Shown one piece after another: positions 8,375 through 16,862 of a DNA stretch of 36,893 nt (within the stretch, counting starts at the first letter, position 1; each line of letters opens with the position of its first letter). The DNA lies in assembly GCA_030694905.1 (NCBI GenBank), contig JAUYTY010000219.1, positions 1 through 36,893 on the forward strand. The letters run 5' to 3'. Made by a program: the position numbers and the translations under genes. Origin of the DNA: Eubacteriales bacterium (GTDB lineage: Bacteria > Bacillota > Clostridia > Tissierellales > Dethiosulfatibacteraceae). The notes beneath the pieces are model-generated. The model was not told the origin of the DNA. It worked only from the letters and a program-made list of their open reading frames with translations, and made no database searches.

Positions 8375-9187
8375 GTGAAAAAAACCCCTTTAGTTAGTGT
8401 TCTGATACCAACATATAAGAGCACCAGTTCATTAAAAATGTCAGTTGAATCAGTATTATCCCAAACCTATGAAAATTATGAAATTATAGTTATAGACGAT
8501 AATAATCCTGATACAGAGTATCGAAGAAGAACAGAAGCAATAATGGATAGATATATACATAATCCTAAGATTATGTATATAAAGCATTCAAAGAACAAGA
8601 ATGGAGCGGCTGCAAGAAACACAGGATTTAAAAATTCCAAAGGGGAACTTATATGCTTATACATGGAGATACCAAAAGGGCAAGACTATTGGGTTTTTTA
8701 AAGAAGGCAATTTGACAAAAGAGATTCTGAGCTTGGAGTATACGCCATATACAAGTTCTATTATGTTAAAAAGAGAGTGTTACGAAGATCTCAATGGCTT
8801 TGATGAGCGGTATAACCGGCATCAAGATTATGAATTCTTATTGAGATTTTTCAAGAAATTTAGAATAGGTGTAGTAAAAGAGCCTTTATTGGAAATTAGA
8901 GGCAATGATATAGATAATAAGCTATATGGTCGTCAACTAGAAGAATTAAAAGATAATTTTCTTGAACAGTTTAAGGAGGAGATTCAAGAAATTGAACTGA
9001 ATGAAAAAAATTTCTACAAAAAAGTATTGGCTAGACACTATTCAGTCGTATTCGTCACTTATTTGAAAAAAAATCAATTAGTGATGCTATGCGTGTAATG
9101 ACTAAATACACTAGGGAAAGTGGTTTTTTGTTTTACTTAGCACTCTTAAGAAAAACTGTTAAGCATATTGAAACAAGATATAAGTGA
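8375..9187 (+). pseudogene. Degraded family 2 glycosyltransferase
   Basis: GTG at 8375 with AGGAGAG upstream opens a normal GT2 start (PLVSVLIPTYKSTSSLKMSV, VIDDNNPDTE, GAAARNTGFKNSKGELICL). Where the DDDD/DxD catalytic motif should follow, the frame jumps. The next recognisable part (GFFKEGNLTKEI, SSIMLKRECYEDLNGFDERY, HQDYEFLLRF) is in another frame, and roughly 50 expected residues around the DxD are missing. A second shift near 9045-9055 moves the C-terminus to a frame reading RIRHLFEKKSISDAMRVMTK down to a TGA at 9185-9187. The deletion and two frame changes make it non-functional. The stop abuts a GGGACGG palindrome. Confidence 0.8.
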
Positions 9188-9217
9188 AACAAAAGGGACG
9201 GTTCCTTTTGTTTTTTG
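9187..9217. repeat. GGGACGG palindromic repeat, copy 2
   Basis: AAACAAAAGGGACGGTTCC followed by TTTTGTTTTTTGC; the same core as 2509-2542. It begins at the last base of the broken glycosyltransferase stop codon. Confidence 0.8.
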
Positions 9218-9350
9218 CACAGATCACACAAAGAAAACACTATTGCAGGAATCGCGAAGGATGCCAAACAAGATAACAACCAAGATACCAACCAAGATGA
9301 TGAGGTTATGCAAAATCAGGCAGAAAGAAATACGATTTGGAGGATGTATT

Positions 9351-9457
9351 TGAATAAATCGAAAATAAGAAAATTAACAAGGATAGAAATAAAGAAAGCA
9401 TTATTCTCAAACTTCAATCGCGATCAGGAAGTATTTAGAGGTTGGAGTTACTCTTAG
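9351..9457 (+). pseudogene. Truncated 5' remnant of a GNAT acetyltransferase gene, copy 2
   Basis: This frame encodes NKSKIRKLTRIEIKKALF, SNFNRDQEVF and RGWSYS, then stops at 9455-9457. It matches the remnant at 2697-2773 with about four differences in 77 bp and then diverges, so each copy was cut at nearly the same point. Like copy 1 it lies about 135-155 bp downstream of a GGGACGG palindrome. The rest of 9218-9350 reads as low-complexity coding-like sequence (QDNNQDTNQDD) with no recognisable domain. Confidence 0.5.
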
Positions 9458-9549
9458 AAAGCTAAAACCGAGCTGTAATGCAACGATAAATACAACGATA
9501 ATAAACAACTGAGATTAGGGATTTATCTGGTAGGGATTGAGGTAAATAG

Positions 9550-10101
9550 ATGAGATATCAATTTTTAAATATGAATGAGACGTATGCAGGTGAAATACGG
9601 AAATGGGCATATGAGGGAGAATACGCGATCTACAGCTATGCAAACTCTGAGAGCCTCTTTGATGTGGCTAACTGGCAAAATATATATGCAGTTTTGAATG
9701 AGGATGATGATTTAGTTGGTGAAGTAACCTTTTACAATAATACATCTGATGGATTAGAAAATTCATTTGAAACAGGCGACATGTTTTACGGCCAAGGTAT
9801 GAGACCAGACTTAATTGGAAAAGGATATGGTCCAGAGTTAATACTACAGGCTTTACAATTTGGAATCGATAAATATGATTATAGACGGGAATGTATTTTT
9901 TTAGATGTGCTTTCTTTTAACGTGCGGGCAATAAAGGCTTATGAAAAATGTGGATTTAGATTTGATAGAAGACATAGCAAGGAATATGACGGTGTTCAAT
10001 ATGACTTTGTTAGAATGTATTACAAGAATTCCAAAAAAACAAAAGGGACGGTTCCTTTTTTTTTTGAATATAATAATAATATAGGAGATTCTATAATATG
10101 A
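9550..10101 (+). CDS. GNAT (RimJ/RimL-like) N-acetyltransferase
   Basis: The 183-aa protein has a GNAT core: strand YAVLNEDDDLVGEVTFYN, the acetyl-CoA loop region DLIGKGYGPELILQALQFGI (motif A, Gly-Lys-Gly-Tyr-Gly), and FLDVLSFNVRAIKAYEKCGF (motif B), then FVRMYY. It is predicted to acetylate an amine on a protein N-terminus or small molecule; the substrate is unknown. The start has GAGG about 8 bases upstream. The last 24 or so residues (KKTKGTVPFFF and onward) are encoded by an inserted GGGACGG palindrome and following DNA, so the native C-terminus appears to have been replaced. The stop overlaps the next ATG by 4 bases. Confidence 0.82.
   Translation: MRYQFLNMNETYAGEIRKWAYEGEYAIYSYANSESLFDVANWQNIYAVLNEDDDLVGEVTFYNNTSDGLENSFETGDMFYGQGMRPDLIGKGYGPELILQALQFGIDKYDYRRECIFLDVLSFNVRAIKAYEKCGFRFDRRHSKEYDGVQYDFVRMYYKNSKKTKGTVPFFFEYNNNIGDSII
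10033..10066. repeat. GGGACGG palindromic repeat, copy 3 (inside a CDS end)
   Basis: AAAAAAACAAAAGGGACGG then TTCC and a T tract with the G of the right arm lost (CCTTTTTTTTTTG). It overlaps the 3' end of the GNAT gene and is read as KKTKGTVPFFF. Confidence 0.75.
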
Positions 10102-11087
10102 GCGAATTTAAAAATTTTGATCTGGAGAAAGAGATTGAAACCCGAGGCAGAAAAATCCATGGGTTTGTGAACATTGCCGCAAAGCCTGACGGATCCTATG
10201 TCAAATTGCCTGTCTTGATGGCAATTGGCAAGGAAGACGGGCCAATCGTCCTTGCCGATGGCTGCAATCACGGCGATGAGCACGAGGGCGCAGAGGCTAT
10301 TATTTCGGCGTATCACGCTTTGGACGTGGACAGAATGAAAGGTACCTTTGTAGGCGTGCCGGTCATAAACATGGAGGCCTTTAACAACCTGTCCAGATAT
10401 GGGACATCGGATTTTGTGCCTGTTGACATGAACAGAATTTTTCCGGGAAACGACAAAGGTACAATCAGTCAATACGTTGCGCATTTTTATGCCGAAAACT
10501 TTGTGAGGAAAGCAAATGCGCTTATAACAATTCACGGCGGAGGAAACTATCTCTATCTTGAGCCCATAACGCTGTACCAGGACAATAACGATGAAATAAG
10601 CAAGAAATCGGCTGAAATGGCAAAGGTCTTTGGATTTAAGTATCTATGGAAAAATAAAGATTATTCGGAAGACAGCGGATTTTTGGATGAGGTGTCATAC
10701 CGCTTGGGCGTACCATCCATCACGCCTGAAATTGGCGGACAGACAACAAGAAACGGTTCGAGAGAGAAAAACATTTCCGATACCCGGGATGGCATCATGA
10801 ATGTGCTGAGAGTGTTTGAAATCATTGACGAACCGGTTAAGCCCGTTCAGCAACAAATAAATGTGGAAGTGGACTATCTGTTCATCAAGGAAGGTGGATT
10901 CAACAAGCCGCAAAAACGCCCGGGCGAAAGGGTGAAAAAAGGCGAATGCCTTGCAATTATCACTAATCTTTTCGGAGAAGAAATCGATCGCCTGGAGGCA
11001 CCTTACGACGGCGTAATTGTGGGATACTGGGCATACTCTGTCTGCCAGCCCCGTTCATGGATTTGCATGCTTGGAAAGGTAGAATAG
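10098..11087 (+). CDS. Succinylglutamate desuccinylase/aspartoacylase (AstE/AspA)-family deacylase
   Basis: This 329-aa M14-like zinc hydrolase has GCNHGDEHEGAEA, giving the HxxE zinc ligands, and ITIHGGG as the third His about 90 residues later. The C-terminal half (PGERVKKGECLAIITNLFGE, APYDGVIVG) resembles the barrel/biotinyl-like tail of AstE/AspA-family proteins. The family removes acyl groups from N-acyl amino acids or related amides. The start has AGGAG about 10 bases upstream and overlaps the GNAT stop by 4 bases, so the pair may be co-translated: an acetyltransferase with a deacylase. It is followed by a strong terminator, so it is separate from the GntR cluster. Confidence 0.82.
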   Translation: MSEFKNFDLEKEIETRGRKIHGFVNIAAKPDGSYVKLPVLMAIGKEDGPIVLADGCNHGDEHEGAEAIISAYHALDVDRMKGTFVGVPVINMEAFNNLSRYGTSDFVPVDMNRIFPGNDKGTISQYVAHFYAENFVRKANALITIHGGGNYLYLEPITLYQDNNDEISKKSAEMAKVFGFKYLWKNKDYSEDSGFLDEVSYRLGVPSITPEIGGQTTRNGSREKNISDTRDGIMNVLRVFEIIDEPVKPVQQQINVEVDYLFIKEGGFNKPQKRPGERVKKGECLAIITNLFGEEIDRLEAPYDGVIVGYWAYSVCQPRSWICMLGKVE

Positions 11088-11097
11088 TTATTGATGT

Positions 11098-11157
11098 AAA
11101 AAAAAGCGTTGGATTACCCGCAATGACCATTGAATGCGGATATTTCAACGCTTTTTA
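11098..11157 (+). terminator. Rho-independent terminator
   Basis: AAAAAGCGTTG (11101-11111) pairs with CAACGCTTTTT (11146-11156). A smaller inner stem, CCGCA/TGCGG, sits in the loop. It ends the deacylase transcript and may be bidirectional. Confidence 0.75.
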
Positions 11158-11210
11158 AATGGGCGCTATCCCATACATATTTATACAATTGTACAGATAA
11201 AAAAAATTTT

Positions 11211-11226
11211 TTGAAAACGATTGCAA
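11211..11226 (+). promoter_or_regulatory. Candidate CcpA cre site
   Basis: TTGAAAACGATTGCAA fits the Bacillus cre consensus WTGNAANCGNWNNCWW at every position. It lies about 235 bp upstream of the GntR gene that heads the carboxylate cluster, which suggests carbon catabolite control. Confidence 0.5.
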
Positions 11227-11235
11227 TAGAGCGAG

Positions 11236-11279
11236 AAATAATATAATATATTATTTAAGAAGAATATATTATATTATTT
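11236..11279. repeat. Perfect 17-bp AT-only inverted repeat
   Basis: AAATAATATAATATATT (11236-11252), 10-nt spacer, AATATATTATATTATTT (11263-11279). It holds -10-like TATAAT sequences and may overlap the promoter of the GntR operon or be its operator. The remainder of 11280-11461 shows no gene. Confidence 0.6.
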
Positions 11280-11461
11280 TAGAGGAAGAAAATCCCTAAT
11301 TGACAACGCTTTAATCGTGAAATAAATAACATGGAGTACGGTCCAATAATGGAAATCTCCGGGAGTCACATAGGAATGCCAACACGATAAAGTGAGACGA
11401 CAAGGAATGCATAAAACAAAAAAATACTAAATATTTAGTCATTTAATAAGAGGAGTGTTAT

Positions 11462-12142
11462 ATGAAAGCACAGCAGGAAGTTAACAATAAAGAAATCAAG
11501 AGCAAACTGGTATATGACAAACTCTATCGAAAAATAATCTACGAAGAAATCCCTGACGAGACCAAGCTGGTTTCCAGGCATATTGCTATCGAGTACGGTG
11601 TCAGTGAGATTCCCGTGAGAGAGGCTTTGAAACGTCTTAATTCAGAGGGTCTTATAGATTATATTCCCTATCGTGGCTATGTGGTCACGAATTCTTCATT
11701 GGAAAAGCTCAGGGACCTTTGGGTGATAAAGGTCAATCTGGAGCTGTTTGCATGTAAGCTTGCGGTAGAATCGGTTAACGATAATGACATTAAAAGACTT
11801 AATGATAACATCAGTATGGCTAAAGATCTGATCCAAAAGAAAGAGTTTCATAAGTATTATAGGTTAAACAAAGATTTTCATCTGATATTCTGCGGGATCT
11901 GTAGAAACACCTTGATGGTGGACATGATAAAAAACCTGTGGGTCAGAACTGAAAAGCTAAGAGGCCCGTATCCCTTTTCCGAGGAGGAAATATTGGACTC
12001 GGTCAGTGAACATGAAGAGATGGTAAAAACGCTGGAAACTAAAGATGTTGAACGGTTGGAACATCTTTTATATAAGCAAAGAGACAAGATTTGGGATAAG
12101 TATTTGGGGATGTTTGAAAGACGTAAGTACTTATTGAGATGA
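11462..12142 (+). CDS. GntR-family (FadR/FCD) transcriptional regulator
   Basis: This is a 226-aa protein. The N-terminal winged HTH shows SRHIAIEYGVSEIPVREALKRL and YRGYVVTN. The C-terminal all-helical FCD effector domain carries likely metal ligands in NKDFHLIF and SVSEHEEM. FCD regulators usually sense carboxylates or acyl-CoAs and repress the adjacent catabolic operon. It is the first gene of a rightward cluster (38 bp to the DRE-TIM gene) and probably controls it. GAGGAG lies about 6 bases before the ATG. Confidence 0.88.
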   Translation: MKAQQEVNNKEIKSKLVYDKLYRKIIYEEIPDETKLVSRHIAIEYGVSEIPVREALKRLNSEGLIDYIPYRGYVVTNSSLEKLRDLWVIKVNLELFACKLAVESVNDNDIKRLNDNISMAKDLIQKKEFHKYYRLNKDFHLIFCGICRNTLMVDMIKNLWVRTEKLRGPYPFSEEEILDSVSEHEEMVKTLETKDVERLEHLLYKQRDKIWDKYLGMFERRKYLLR

Positions 12143-12179
12143 AACACTTGAATGTCAAATTTGAAAATGGGAGGATAAT

Positions 12180-13391
12180 ATGTTGAAAAAGGAAAACTAT
12201 TACAAAGAGAATGCATGGTGGGCCAGTCCGTATAATGATGAGCCAGAGGTAAGAGATGGCATGGCTATAGCGGATAAGGTTGAGATTCATGACGCGACAC
12301 TGAGGGACGGGGAACAAACCCCAGGCGTTGTGTTCTCTGTTGACGATAAGATCCGTATCGCTGAAATGCTAAGCGAAGCAGGCGTTGAAAGAATTGAAGC
12401 TGGAATGCCGGCTGTTTCCAAAGTGGATTATGAGGCGGTTAAAAAGATATCCCGACTTAATTTGCCTTCGAAGATATTTGTTTTTTCCAGGGCAATGGAG
12501 ATTGATATCAATATGGCCGTTGAAAGCGGGGCGCAGGGCGTTGTCATTGAAGTGCCTATAGGCTATCCGAAATTGAAGCACCAGTTTCATTGGACGTGGG
12601 AAGACGTCCTTGAAAAAAGCATTGCCAGCATCAATTATGCAAAAAAACAAGGACTATATACTGTTTATTTTCCATACGACACAACAAGGGCCCGCTACGA
12701 GGACCTGGTGAATCTTATGGATGGAATCATGAAGTACTCCCCGCCGGACTCGGTTGGTGTGGTTGACACTGTGGGTTGCGCGCTTCCAGAGACCATCAAA
12801 TATCTGGTTAGAAAAATGAAGAAGCTGACAGGTGGCTTGCCAATAGAGGTTCACACGCACAATGATTTTGGAATGGGTGTTGCAACTGAGATCGCCGGGG
12901 TAGCCGCTGGCGCTGAGGTCATACATTCCTGCGTCAACGGGTTGGGAGAAAGAACCGGTAATGCCGCCACTGAGGAGCTGATGGTTGCCCTCAAAATCAT
13001 GATGGGGATCAATCACCATTACAAGCTTGATAAACTAATGGATCTGTGCAAGATGGTTGAGGAGATTTCCGGTGTGAAACTGGCGGAGAACAAGCCTATA
13101 TCAGGTGCCAGGAATTATGTCAGGGAATCGGGAATCGGAATTGATTTGGTTCTGAAAAATCCGTTGGCAATGTTCGCGACTGATCCCAAGCATTTTGGCA
13201 GGACAGGCGAGATTGTTCTGGGGAAAAAGAGCGGCAAGGCTTCAGTCGATTACTTTTTGGATAAGCTAAACATCCAGGTCAGCGAGCAGGCTATTGACGG
13301 GATTCTAGACCAGGTAAAGAAAATGGGCACCGAGAAAAAGGGTCTTGTGACGCTGGAAGAATTCCAACACATAGTTGAAGAGTATAAATAG
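12180..13391 (+). CDS. DRE-TIM metallolyase/synthase (homocitrate/isopropylmalate synthase-like), paralog 1
   Basis: The 403-aa protein has a barrel starting with HDATLRDGEQTPGV (about residue 37), the metal site HTHNDFGMG (about residue 225) and VNGLGERTGNAATEEL. These are the signatures of the family that joins or splits acetyl-CoA and a 2-oxoacid (LeuA, NifV, CimA, Re-citrate synthase, HMG-CoA lyase). A pre-barrel N-terminus WWASPYNDEPEVR is shared with the paralog at 20245. It has no LeuA regulatory domain (about 400 rather than 510 aa), so feedback control is unlikely. Both paralogs read LGKKSG where many homocitrate/isopropylmalate synthases have GKHSG. The position between a GntR regulator and SucCD-like subunits argues for a catabolic role. 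The substrate is unknown. Confidence 0.8.
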   Translation: MLKKENYYKENAWWASPYNDEPEVRDGMAIADKVEIHDATLRDGEQTPGVVFSVDDKIRIAEMLSEAGVERIEAGMPAVSKVDYEAVKKISRLNLPSKIFVFSRAMEIDINMAVESGAQGVVIEVPIGYPKLKHQFHWTWEDVLEKSIASINYAKKQGLYTVYFPYDTTRARYEDLVNLMDGIMKYSPPDSVGVVDTVGCALPETIKYLVRKMKKLTGGLPIEVHTHNDFGMGVATEIAGVAAGAEVIHSCVNGLGERTGNAATEELMVALKIMMGINHHYKLDKLMDLCKMVEEISGVKLAENKPISGARNYVRESGIGIDLVLKNPLAMFATDPKHFGRTGEIVLGKKSGKASVDYFLDKLNIQVSEQAIDGILDQVKKMGTEKKGLVTLEEFQHIVEEYK

Positions 13392-13403
13392 AGGTGGTTT
13401 AGT

Positions 13404-14528
13404 GTGAGATTATTCGAGTATCAGGCAAAGGCGATATTTGCCAAATATGGAATTGATATACCGAACGGACAGCTTGTCGATTCACATGATTCGATAGGCG
13501 ATTCCGCCAAAAAGATAGGGTACCCTGTGGTTTTGAAGGCACAGGCATTGGCAGGTGGCAGGGGTAAGGCAGGCGGTATCAGGTTTGCCAAGGATGACAT
13601 GGAAGCTGAAGGGAATGCCGGTATATTACTGGGCATGAACATCAATGGCGCAGCTGTCAGTTCGATACTGGTTGAAGAAAAGGTTGACATTGAAAAAGAG
13701 ATATATTTTTCAATCACCATGGATAGGGCTGCGAAAAGGCCGGTTGTGATCGTCTCCGCTGAGGGCGGCATGGACATTGAAGAGATTGCCAAATCGGAAC
13801 CAGATTCTATTTTAAAGGAATGGATTGATCCAACCCATGGATTTCATTCCTATCATGCGATCGATTTATTCAAACGAGCCGGCTTTACCGGAGATACTTT
13901 GCGAAAACTGTCTCAGCTGGCCGCCACATTGTACAAAATATTTTCGGAGTATGAGGCAGAGCTCGTTGAGATAAATCCCCTGGTAATAACGAGAAATGGA
14001 AGAGTTCTTGCGGTAGATGGCAAAGTGATTCTTGATGAGAACGGAAAAGGCGTCAAAGAATTTCAAATCCAGATCGACGCTGTGAGAGATGAGGACCTGA
14101 TGCGTTACGTTCCGCTTGAGGGTGACGTTGGCATACTGGCAAATGGCGCAGGCCTGACCATGATGACCATGGATGTTGTGGCCCACTATGGCGGCAATCC
14201 GGCTAACTTCATGGAAATTGGCGGAGAATTGTATAAGAAATCTGAAGAGGCGCTGGATTTTCTTCTGACCAGAAAGGATTTGAACGGTGTCTTGGTCAAT
14301 CTGTTTGGCGCCTACGCCAGGACGGATGTCATCATTGAAGGGATTTTAAGAAGCCTTGAGAAGCATGATACCGACATTCCCTTTGTATTCCGGGTGAGAG
14401 GAACAGGAGAGGAAAGGGCGAGAAAACTCTTAATGGAGAACCTGAACGTTGAGGCGCATGACGAGTTGGATGAAGCGGCAAAAGAGATTGTAATGAAAGC
14501 GGAAGATTATAGAAAGAGAAGGGTGTAG
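13404..14528 (+). CDS. ADP-forming acyl-CoA ligase, SucC-like beta subunit
   Basis: The 374-aa protein has an ATP-grasp N-terminal domain (LFEYQAKAIFAKYGI, GYPVVLKAQALAGGRGKAGG, ELVEINPLVIT) and a C-terminal ligase domain (LANGAGLTMMTMDVVAHYGG, NPANFMEIGG, DVIIEGILRSL). It is about 14 residues shorter than typical SucC, because the stretch before LANGAGL is compressed. ATP-grasp plus CoA-ligase subunits make an acyl-CoA, ADP and phosphate from a carboxylate. Family members include succinyl-CoA synthetase, malate-CoA ligase and citryl-CoA synthetase. GTG start with GAGGTGG upstream, 12 bp after the DRE-TIM gene. No other TCA-cycle genes are adjacent, so I doubt plain succinyl-CoA synthetase. 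Confidence 0.85.
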   Translation: MRLFEYQAKAIFAKYGIDIPNGQLVDSHDSIGDSAKKIGYPVVLKAQALAGGRGKAGGIRFAKDDMEAEGNAGILLGMNINGAAVSSILVEEKVDIEKEIYFSITMDRAAKRPVVIVSAEGGMDIEEIAKSEPDSILKEWIDPTHGFHSYHAIDLFKRAGFTGDTLRKLSQLAATLYKIFSEYEAELVEINPLVITRNGRVLAVDGKVILDENGKGVKEFQIQIDAVRDEDLMRYVPLEGDVGILANGAGLTMMTMDVVAHYGGNPANFMEIGGELYKKSEEALDFLLTRKDLNGVLVNLFGAYARTDVIIEGILRSLEKHDTDIPFVFRVRGTGEERARKLLMENLNVEAHDELDEAAKEIVMKAEDYRKRRV

Positions 14529-14530
14529 AG

Positions 14531-15397
14531 ATGTTGCTGTCAAAGAATAAGAAAGTCCTGGTCCAAGGAATAACAGGCAAGGAAGCGCAATACTGGGTTG
14601 AAAAAATGAATGATTACGGGACAGACATTCAGGCAGGCGTGGCTCCTGGCAAGGGTGGCCAGTCCATATTGGGAATTCCAGTTTATGACAGTGTCAAAGA
14701 GGCGGTAGAACAGCATGATATAGATACCACGTTAATGTTTGTTGCGCCATCTCTGGTAGAAACGGCAACAATGGAAGCGATTGATGGCGGGATCAAAGAG
14801 ATTGTGATACTCGCGGATGGCGTTCCTGTGCATGATATTATGAGAATGCTGTCCTATGGAGCAAAGAATGGCGTAAGAATAATAGGACCCAACACACCCG
14901 GATTGGTCTATCCGGGATTCAGCTCCATTGGCATTATGCCAAGCTGGCTACCGCATGTATTTCAACCGGGAGAGATTGGGGTCGTCAGCAGAAGCGGCAG
15001 CTTGGGCAACGAGGCATCATATCAGGTTGTGCAGGCAGGCTTTGGCATATCCCATTTCATCGGAATAGGCGGTGATCTCCTGGTGGGAACAACCACAGTG
15101 GAGGTATTGGAAGAATTTGAAAGAAATGATGATATCAAAGGCGTGGTGTTGATAGGCGAATTAGGTGGCAACATGGAAGAACAGGCAGCCCGCTTTGTCA
15201 AAACAATGAGCAAGCCTGTGGTAGCGTTGATTGCGGGGAAATCATCTCCGATAGGTGTTTCAATGGGGCATGCGGGAGCGATTGTCGAAGGAACTGAAGG
15301 CTCCGTGGAAAGCAAACAAAAAATCCTGGCGGACAATGGCGCTCATATTGCCAATACACCGATGGAAATAGGGAAATTGCTAAAAATTCTGGTTTAG
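14531..15397 (+). CDS. ADP-forming acyl-CoA ligase, SucD-like alpha subunit
   Basis: This 288-aa partner has the CoA-binding motif GVAPGKGGQSILGIPVYDSV, an IIGPNTPGLVYPG segment, SRSGSLGNEASYQVVQAG and the phosphohistidine motif SMGHAGAIVEGTEGS. The active-site His of the family is therefore present. It begins 2 bp after the beta-subunit stop, so the two are co-translated. The enzyme should transfer phosphate from ATP through His to the carboxylate and then to CoA. Which carboxylate cannot be read directly; the neighbouring DRE-TIM lyases and tricarboxylate transporters suggest a 2-hydroxy-di/tricarboxylate rather than succinate. Confidence 0.85.
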   Translation: MLLSKNKKVLVQGITGKEAQYWVEKMNDYGTDIQAGVAPGKGGQSILGIPVYDSVKEAVEQHDIDTTLMFVAPSLVETATMEAIDGGIKEIVILADGVPVHDIMRMLSYGAKNGVRIIGPNTPGLVYPGFSSIGIMPSWLPHVFQPGEIGVVSRSGSLGNEASYQVVQAGFGISHFIGIGGDLLVGTTTVEVLEEFERNDDIKGVVLIGELGGNMEEQAARFVKTMSKPVVALIAGKSSPIGVSMGHAGAIVEGTEGSVESKQKILADNGAHIANTPMEIGKLLKILV

Positions 15398-15410
15398 GAA
15401 GTGATTGATT

Positions 15411-16862
15411 TTGGCAAATAAAATTCTTGTTAAAAAAAATCTTTATATTATCTTAGCGATTGCAGCCTTGCTGATCATTCATTTTTTACCGCAACTACCT
15501 TCATTGATGAGAAATGGTGAAGAAATCGCATTGACCAAAGAAGGAAAGTCAACGTTGGCCATTCTGGTCTTTGCTGTGATTCTTTGGGTAACCGAAGCTA
15601 TTCCATTTCCTGTTACAGGACTGGTCTCGCTTTTATTGCTGCCTCTGTTCGGTTCAATAAAGTTCAGTCAGGCTGTGAATATGGGTTTTGGCAATACAAT
15701 TGTCGTATTCTTCATTGCTGTCATGACAATCTCTGCCGCTTTGACATATTCCGGATTGACCAATCGCTTGGCATTGATGATGCTAAGCAGGATTGGATTA
15801 AGGTCGGATTTGGTATTATTATCGTTTTTTATTGTTGGGGCGACGCTTTCGATGTGGGTGACAAACATGGCGGTTGCGGCTATGCTGCTTCCCGTTGGCA
15901 TTGGCATTCTCAAGGAAGCGAAGATGGAGCCGCTCAAGAGCAATTTTGGAAAGTGTTTGATGATTTCGATAGCCTGGAGCAGTGCCATAGGCGGTATTGC
16001 GACGCCGGTTGGAAACGGCGCGAATATTTTAGCGATGGGTTATCTGAGGGATTTGGCGGGTGTCGAGATCACTTTCATCAAATGGATGTCGGTTGGATTG
16101 CCTGCAGCCATTCTTATCATCATACCGGCCTGGTATAGTTTACTGAAAATCTTTCCGCCAGAGGTGAAGATACTGCCTCTTTCTCAGGATAAGATCAGTA
16201 AGGATTTAAAAGAATTGGGCGCTTTGAACCATAAAGAGAAGTGGACTTTGATTATTTTTTCCTTGGCGGTATTCCTATGGCTATTTGATCCCTTGCTAAA
16301 AAGCGCATTCGGCTTTTCACTTCCCACAGAAGTGGTGGCTTTGATGGCAGCGGTTCTGCTGTTTCTGCCAAGTGTGAATGTCTTATCTTGGAAAGAGGCT
16401 GAAAGGATCATTGACTGGGGTGCCATCGTTCTTATCGCATCGGGTCTGTCAATAGGGATGAGCCTTTATGAAACAGGGGCTGCCAGATGGTTGGCCTGGG
16501 CCACATTATCCAATATCGGATCGCTTTCGGTTCCTGTTAGGATATTTGCGGTTGTGCTGATAGTGGAAATACTAAAAATAAGCTTTTCCAGCAATACTGT
16601 CACCGGACTCATCATCATACCAATTGTTATCGCATTATCGGTTGAATTAGGGCTTGAACCATGGTTGGTGGCTGGACCTGCCGCTATCGCCACATCACTG
16701 GCTTTCATACTGATCACATCAAGTCCGACAAATGTTATACCATACTCGTCAGGGTATTTTACCATCAGAGATTTCGCCAAAGCGGGTATAGCGATCACAT
16801 TCATTGCAGCCGTTTGCGTGACCATATCATTTGTCGTTTTCGGTGTTTTAATTGAGTTTTAG
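15411..16862 (+). CDS. SLC13/DASS-family carboxylate:cation symporter
   Basis: This is a polytopic protein of about 483 aa with the paired family signatures: ATPVGNGANILAMGYL in the first half, and SNTVTGLIIIPIVIALSV with ITSSPTNVIPYSSGYF in the second. The SxT/N hairpin motifs bind sodium and carboxylate in DASS proteins. It probably imports a di- or tricarboxylate. AGGAAG at 15396-15401 favours the TTG at 15411 over the TTG at 15405. It lies 13 bp after the ligase alpha gene, so it belongs to the same operon. Confidence 0.85.
   Translation: MANKILVKKNLYIILAIAALLIIHFLPQLPSLMRNGEEIALTKEGKSTLAILVFAVILWVTEAIPFPVTGLVSLLLLPLFGSIKFSQAVNMGFGNTIVVFFIAVMTISAALTYSGLTNRLALMMLSRIGLRSDLVLLSFFIVGATLSMWVTNMAVAAMLLPVGIGILKEAKMEPLKSNFGKCLMISIAWSSAIGGIATPVGNGANILAMGYLRDLAGVEITFIKWMSVGLPAAILIIIPAWYSLLKIFPPEVKILPLSQDKISKDLKELGALNHKEKWTLIIFSLAVFLWLFDPLLKSAFGFSLPTEVVALMAAVLLFLPSVNVLSWKEAERIIDWGAIVLIASGLSIGMSLYETGAARWLAWATLSNIGSLSVPVRIFAVVLIVEILKISFSSNTVTGLIIIPIVIALSVELGLEPWLVAGPAAIATSLAFILITSSPTNVIPYSSGYFTIRDFAKAGIAITFIAAVCVTISFVVFGVLIEF

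Noticed and set aside
12180-13391. Calling the DRE-TIM gene a lysine- or leucine-pathway homocitrate/isopropylmalate synthase
   Set aside because: No leuBCD, lysine alpha-aminoadipate or nif genes nearby; neighbours are a CoA ligase and uptake systems, and the regulatory domain is missing.
13404-15397. Calling the ligase pair TCA-cycle succinyl-CoA synthetase
   Set aside because: Family membership is clear, but no TCA-cycle genes are adjacent and the beta subunit is slightly shortened. I kept the substrate open.
15584-16138. 184-codon overlapping plus-strand frame inside the SLC13 gene
   Set aside because: Cys/Trp/His-rich out-of-frame translation with no ribosome binding site; the transporter frame is clearly the coding one.
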